A DNA stretch of 64,000 nucleotides from Pseudophaeobacter arcticus DSM 23566 (lineage in GTDB: Bacteria > Pseudomonadota > Alphaproteobacteria > Rhodobacterales > Rhodobacteraceae): assembly GCF_000473205.1 (NCBI RefSeq), contig NZ_KI421507.1, forward strand, positions 2,069,706 through 2,133,705, in the 5' to 3' direction. The position numbers and the translations under genes are program-made. The notes below the pieces were generated by a model, which worked only from the letters and a program-made list of their open reading frames with translations, was not told the DNA's origin and did no database searches. Shown here piece by piece: positions 60,942 to 64,000 of the stretch (the stretch's first letter is position 1; each line of letters opens with the position of its first letter).

Positions 60942-62249
60942 TTACTCGGTTTCTGTTGTCTCTTCGGACTCTTCGGCAGCCGTGTCGCTGTCTGCCGGGG
61001 GCGCATTCTTGTTGAAGGCCGTGCCCGCCATTTCCAGCGGCACCGTGGCGCCCTGGATAAACAGGGTGTTGCCCCCCGCCAGCGGTGGTTTGTTCATCAT
61101 CTCGCGCCCCTCATTCGGGGTCAAAAGCGCGTTCTGAACCGCCTTCACAATCGCCTCGATCCGGGTCTTGAAGTCGCCCCGCATGATGCCGTCCAGGTCC
61201 AGCTTCACATAGCGCCTGGATCCGCGCCCGAAGATCTTCAGCGTCAGCTCCTGCTCAAACTTCTCAACCCAGCGCCGCAGGGTATGTTTGACCAGGTGCA
61301 AATCCTGATGCTCGATATTGTTGTAATTGCCCTTGCTCAGCTCCTGCAGAAACACCGGCGGCAGCTGATAGATCCGCGCCACCTGCCCCACCGCAAAGAT
61401 CTGAACCGGCGTCAGCTGCATTTTTTCCGGGTCATCCCCCAGCCGCACCAGGTCATGCCCCGCAGGCATCGGCAGGATCGGCTTGCCATCCTCTGCCGAC
61501 CGGCGCGTCACCTTCATCAGATCCGCCGCCGCCCGCATCATTTCCCTGGCCGCCGTAAACGGGCCTTTCAGCACATAGGGCGGCACGCCATTCTTGCCAA
61601 AAACCGTCAGCGCATAGCGGTTGGCATTCAGCCCCTGACGGATGGCGCTGGCGCAGGTCATCACCGGATTATGGCAGTTCACATGATCCGGTTTCAGCAT
61701 ATAGGCGATATCAATCACGTCCTTGCCGGCATAGGTTTTCACCCGCCCCGATGGCTCCATATAGTCATAAAACAGACGCCCCTTCACCTTGCGCACCGTG
61801 ACCCGATCATACTCCATCGCAAAGAGATTGATCACCTCGCCGCGCCGGTCGCGCTCGATGTAGCTATAGGCGCGCCCCGGCCCAAAGACCTGGGCAAAAA
61901 ACGTCTCGCGCCAACTGAACGAGGTGGTGCTGTCATTGACCGCCGCCCCCAACACATCGGCCACGCCGCCGGTTAGTTTCTTGTCTCCGCCCGTCTCATC
62001 GGTCTTTTCAAACACCTCAATCGGCAATCCCGCCATCGCCGCCGACAGAAAGTTGATCGCGTCCCAGACCGCTGGCAGCGACAGCGCCTCTTTCATGGTC
62101 ACGCCCTCGGAGGTGCCGCCATTCAGAACATCCGCAATGCTGGTCGCATTACCGTCCACCTGCCCACTGTCCACCAGCACTTGGGCGCGATCCTCTGGCG
62201 CCGCCTCGGCCACAGCCCGGTCACGGCGCAATCTGCCCATCAATCCCAC
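60942..62249 (-). CDS. HK97-family portal protein
   Basis: 435 residues: MKEALSLPAVWDAINFLSAAMAGLPIEVFEK, then FFAQVFGPGRAYSYIERDRRGEV and IYQLPPVFLQELSKGNYNNIEHQ, the typical portal signature. The C-terminus is acidic and variable. Forms the dodecameric DNA gate. Overlaps the terminase end by 10 bp. Confidence 0.94.
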   Translation of the reverse strand: MGLMGRLRRDRAVAEAAPEDRAQVLVDSGQVDGNATSIADVLNGGTSEGVTMKEALSLPAVWDAINFLSAAMAGLPIEVFEKTDETGGDKKLTGGVADVLGAAVNDSTTSFSWRETFFAQVFGPGRAYSYIERDRRGEVINLFAMEYDRVTVRKVKGRLFYDYMEPSGRVKTYAGKDVIDIAYMLKPDHVNCHNPVMTCASAIRQGLNANRYALTVFGKNGVPPYVLKGPFTAAREMMRAAADLMKVTRRSAEDGKPILPMPAGHDLVRLGDDPEKMQLTPVQIFAVGQVARIYQLPPVFLQELSKGNYNNIEHQDLHLVKHTLRRWVEKFEQELTLKIFGRGSRRYVKLDLDGIMRGDFKTRIEAIVKAVQNALLTPNEGREMMNKPPLAGGNTLFIQGATVPLEMAGTAFNKNAPPADSDTAAEESEETTETE

Positions 62250-64000
62250 AGGTCATCCTCCATTGAATAGCCATCATCGGCCCAGGGCGACTGCTCCGGC
62301 AGGCCACGGTCCCGGCACAGCGCCATGCCCGCCGACATCGCAAGCGACACCATGCCATCAATCCGGCCATGGGCCTTTTCCTTGTCAAACATCCGGTGCC
62401 CGGTGCGGTTCTCGGCGTAGGTCACCGAGGCCGCCATGCTGTCCAGCAGCGGGTTCTTGGCAACCATGAGCCGCCCATCGTAAATTGCGTTTTCCAGCTT
62501 GTTGATCGAATCCGGCATCCACAGATAGATCTCGACCTCTTCCCCCGGTTTGGTCGGATCCGGCACCTTGTCCAGGATCCGCTTCTGGAAGCCCTGCGGA
62601 TGCACCTCGCTTGGCAACAACAGCCCCTTTTCCGTCAGGCTGTCCTTCAGCCGCTCCAGCCCATATTGGTCGCAGGCAATCACCTCTGGCAGATAGCGCG
62701 CGTTCAGATCCGCCAGCGCATCCGCCAGCCAGGGGTATTTCAACCGCTCGCCGGGGATCGCCTCGATATGGCCCTGATCGGCCCAGAGATCATAAGGCGC
62801 CTGATCGCGGCCCGCGCGCTCCAGCAGCGTATCCTTTGGCGTCCAGAACCAGGTCTTTGACACCAGTTGTTCCGCGTCCTTGGTGGCATCCAGCACCCAG
62901 GTCAGGGTGAGCGCAGTGAAGTCCCGCACCTGGCTCAGATCCAGCCCGCCAAAACAGCGGTATCCCTTTTCGGTCAAGGCCTCTGCATCCACATCACCAT
63001 GGCAGGCCACCCAGGCATCGCGCTTGATCGCCGCCTTTACCGATTGCGTCCACTGGCAAAAATGCAGCCGCGCAATGCCATTGCGCTTGCCCGGCATCAT
63101 CCGCGCCTGTTTCACAACACCCCGCAGATACTCTTCCTCAATCGTCACCCCCAAAAGCGGGTTCACCTTCACCCAGCAGCTGGGGTCATTCTCCCAATCG
63201 TCGCCGTCATCCAGCGCGCAGATGAACGCAAAGGTGCTGTCATCCTCCTGCACCCCGGTCACCACATTGACCCCGTGCTGGTGCTCTTCCCAACAGATCG
63301 ATTTCTTGTCGGTGCCCGAATTGGTCGCCATGCACAAAAGCGGCTGTTTGCGGAACTTGAAGCCCCGCTCCAGCATATCGATCACATCGCGGTTGGGATG
63401 TTCATGCACCTCATCGGTCAGCGCGCAATGGGGGCGCGGCCCCGACTGCGCCTTTTCCGCCGACAGCGGCTTGAACTTGCGCTTGTCGCCCGACTTGCCA
63501 ACATAGGTCAGCTGCCAGACCGGGTTTTCCCCAAGCTGTTTCACCCGGCGTTTCAGCACCGGCGACTGATCCACCATCGCCACCGCATCCTGGAATAAAA
63601 TGCCCGCCTGGTCTTTTTTCGCAGCCGCCGCGTAAACTTCGGCGCGCGGCTCACCATCCGCCACCATCATATAGAGACCAATGCCGCCCAGCATGGGCGA
63701 CTTGCCGTTGCCCTTGCCTTCCTCATCATAGAACCGGGTAAAGCGGCGCAGCCAGGCCCCATGGGTGGCGCTGAACTTCTTCCAGCCAAACAGCGAGCCG
63801 ATCCGGAACGCCTGGCTGGGGTGCAGATGAAAGGGCCGCCCCTCAAACTGGCCGCCATTGAGCCGCAACACCTGGGGAAAGAAGCTGATCGCCCGCTGCG
63901 CCGCCACCAGATCCCATTTGAGGCCGCGCTTTGGCCCCTCGATCAGATCGCGCAGGTGCCGCTCAGCCGCCGCCCGCACATAGGGCCCGGCGGTGATTGC
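62240..64000 (-). CDS. Terminase large subunit (cut by right edge)
   Basis: At least 586 residues; the frame is open at the right edge (AITAGPYVRAAAERHLRDL), so the true start is outside. ATPase: atypical Walker A EEGKGNGKSPM and Walker B ALTDEVHEHPN; nuclease: GGLDLSQVRDFTAL and CDQYGLERL. It packages phage DNA into the prohead. First visible gene of the late operon. Confidence 0.94.
   Translation of the reverse strand, partial: AITAGPYVRAAAERHLRDLIEGPKRGLKWDLVAAQRAISFFPQVLRLNGGQFEGRPFHLHPSQAFRIGSLFGWKKFSATHGAWLRRFTRFYDEEGKGNGKSPMLGGIGLYMMVADGEPRAEVYAAAAKKDQAGILFQDAVAMVDQSPVLKRRVKQLGENPVWQLTYVGKSGDKRKFKPLSAEKAQSGPRPHCALTDEVHEHPNRDVIDMLERGFKFRKQPLLCMATNSGTDKKSICWEEHQHGVNVVTGVQEDDSTFAFICALDDGDDWENDPSCWVKVNPLLGVTIEEEYLRGVVKQARMMPGKRNGIARLHFCQWTQSVKAAIKRDAWVACHGDVDAEALTEKGYRCFGGLDLSQVRDFTALTLTWVLDATKDAEQLVSKTWFWTPKDTLLERAGRDQAPYDLWADQGHIEAIPGERLKYPWLADALADLNARYLPEVIACDQYGLERLKDSLTEKGLLLPSEVHPQGFQKRILDKVPDPTKPGEEVEIYLWMPDSINKLENAIYDGRLMVAKNPLLDSMAASVTYAENRTGHRMFDKEKAHGRIDGMVSLAMSAGMALCRDRGLPEQSPWADDGYSMEDDLWD

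Larger units (their letters stand above)
39352..64000. mobile_element. Predicted prophage with restriction cargo (right end outside window)
   Basis: The minus-strand genes from 46571 to the right edge form an ordered HK97-type late region: terminase, portal, protease, capsid, connectors, tail, holin, lysozyme and spanins. No integrase, repressor or replication genes are seen; they should lie beyond 64000. The left border is uncertain: it could be the tRNA-like sequence at 39352, which would include the restriction operon, or near 46545. The prophage part is certain in kind; the border is inference. Confidence 0.7.

Noticed and set aside
46571..64000. Gene transfer agent cluster
   Set aside because: The HK97-like head order is shared with alphaproteobacterial GTAs, but the very long tape measure, the G/GT frameshift, the lysis cassette with holin, lysozyme and Rz/Rz1, and the absence of the GTA-type distal tail genes fit a siphovirus prophage better.

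Overview
The window looks like chromosome of a high-GC marine alphaproteobacterium of the Roseobacter group (Rhodobacterales). This is inferred from gene content and order: plsX-fabH-ihfA-MerR-tRNA-Pro, a DksA that has lost most of its zinc cysteines, several Rhodobacterales-type lipoproteins and hypothetical families, and an adenylyltransferase glnE next to a small conserved gene. No species can be named from sequence alone.

Positions 1-36235 are mostly ordinary core genome. They hold fatty-acid synthesis (plsX end, fabH), IHF alpha, a MerR-type regulator, tRNA-Pro(GGG) with a clear terminator, a dCTP deaminase-like gene and an MFS exporter. A minus-strand block follows (argS, a SPOR-domain protein, nagZ, scpA, scpB, in transcription order), then dGTPase and an ErpA-type Fe-S carrier. 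Next is a three-gene minus-strand cassette (14428-17027): a 103-residue peptide with four LFSSGS(AP) repeats, a 389-residue protein of unknown function and an EamA permease. After that come xth, an FAD monooxygenase, dksA, a MoxR ATPase/VWA pair, an M48 protease, a luciferase-like oxidoreductase, a PIN protein, an rRNA methyltransferase, glnE, a cupin followed by a decayed TetR remnant, a nitroreductase and a methyltransferase.

Positions 36901-39053 are a tightly overlapping four-gene operon: PepSY protein, b-type cytochrome, membrane-anchored LuxR-type regulator and VIT/CCC1 transporter. The following 790 bp has no gene but contains a 20-bp match to what the 3' end of a tRNA-Leu should look like, on the minus strand. 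This could be the left attachment site of the element that fills the rest of the window.

Positions 39845-46540 are a compact restriction operon: a small excisionase-like HTH protein, an HsdM fused to a single HsdS-type recognition domain, a PrrC-like ABC-type ATPase (candidate anticodon nuclease) and HsdR. Positions 46571-64000 are the late region of a siphovirus-type prophage on the minus strand, read from the right edge: terminase large subunit (cut by the window), portal, protease, HK97 capsid, connectors, tail tube, G/GT chaperones with an in-phase GGGAAAG frameshift site, a 1722-residue tape measure, distal tail genes, holin, a membrane-anchored GH24 lysozyme and an overlapping Rz/Rz1 pair. 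Restriction operon and prophage meet tail to tail with 30 bp between them, so the restriction system may be prophage cargo.

Short tandem repeats are unusually frequent. Three separate intergenic arrays share a 14-bp period, and coding repeats of 9, 15 and 21 bp also occur. The most unusual items are the LFSSGSAP peptide cassette, the PrrC-like gene inside the fused M-S type I system, and the 14-bp arrays.
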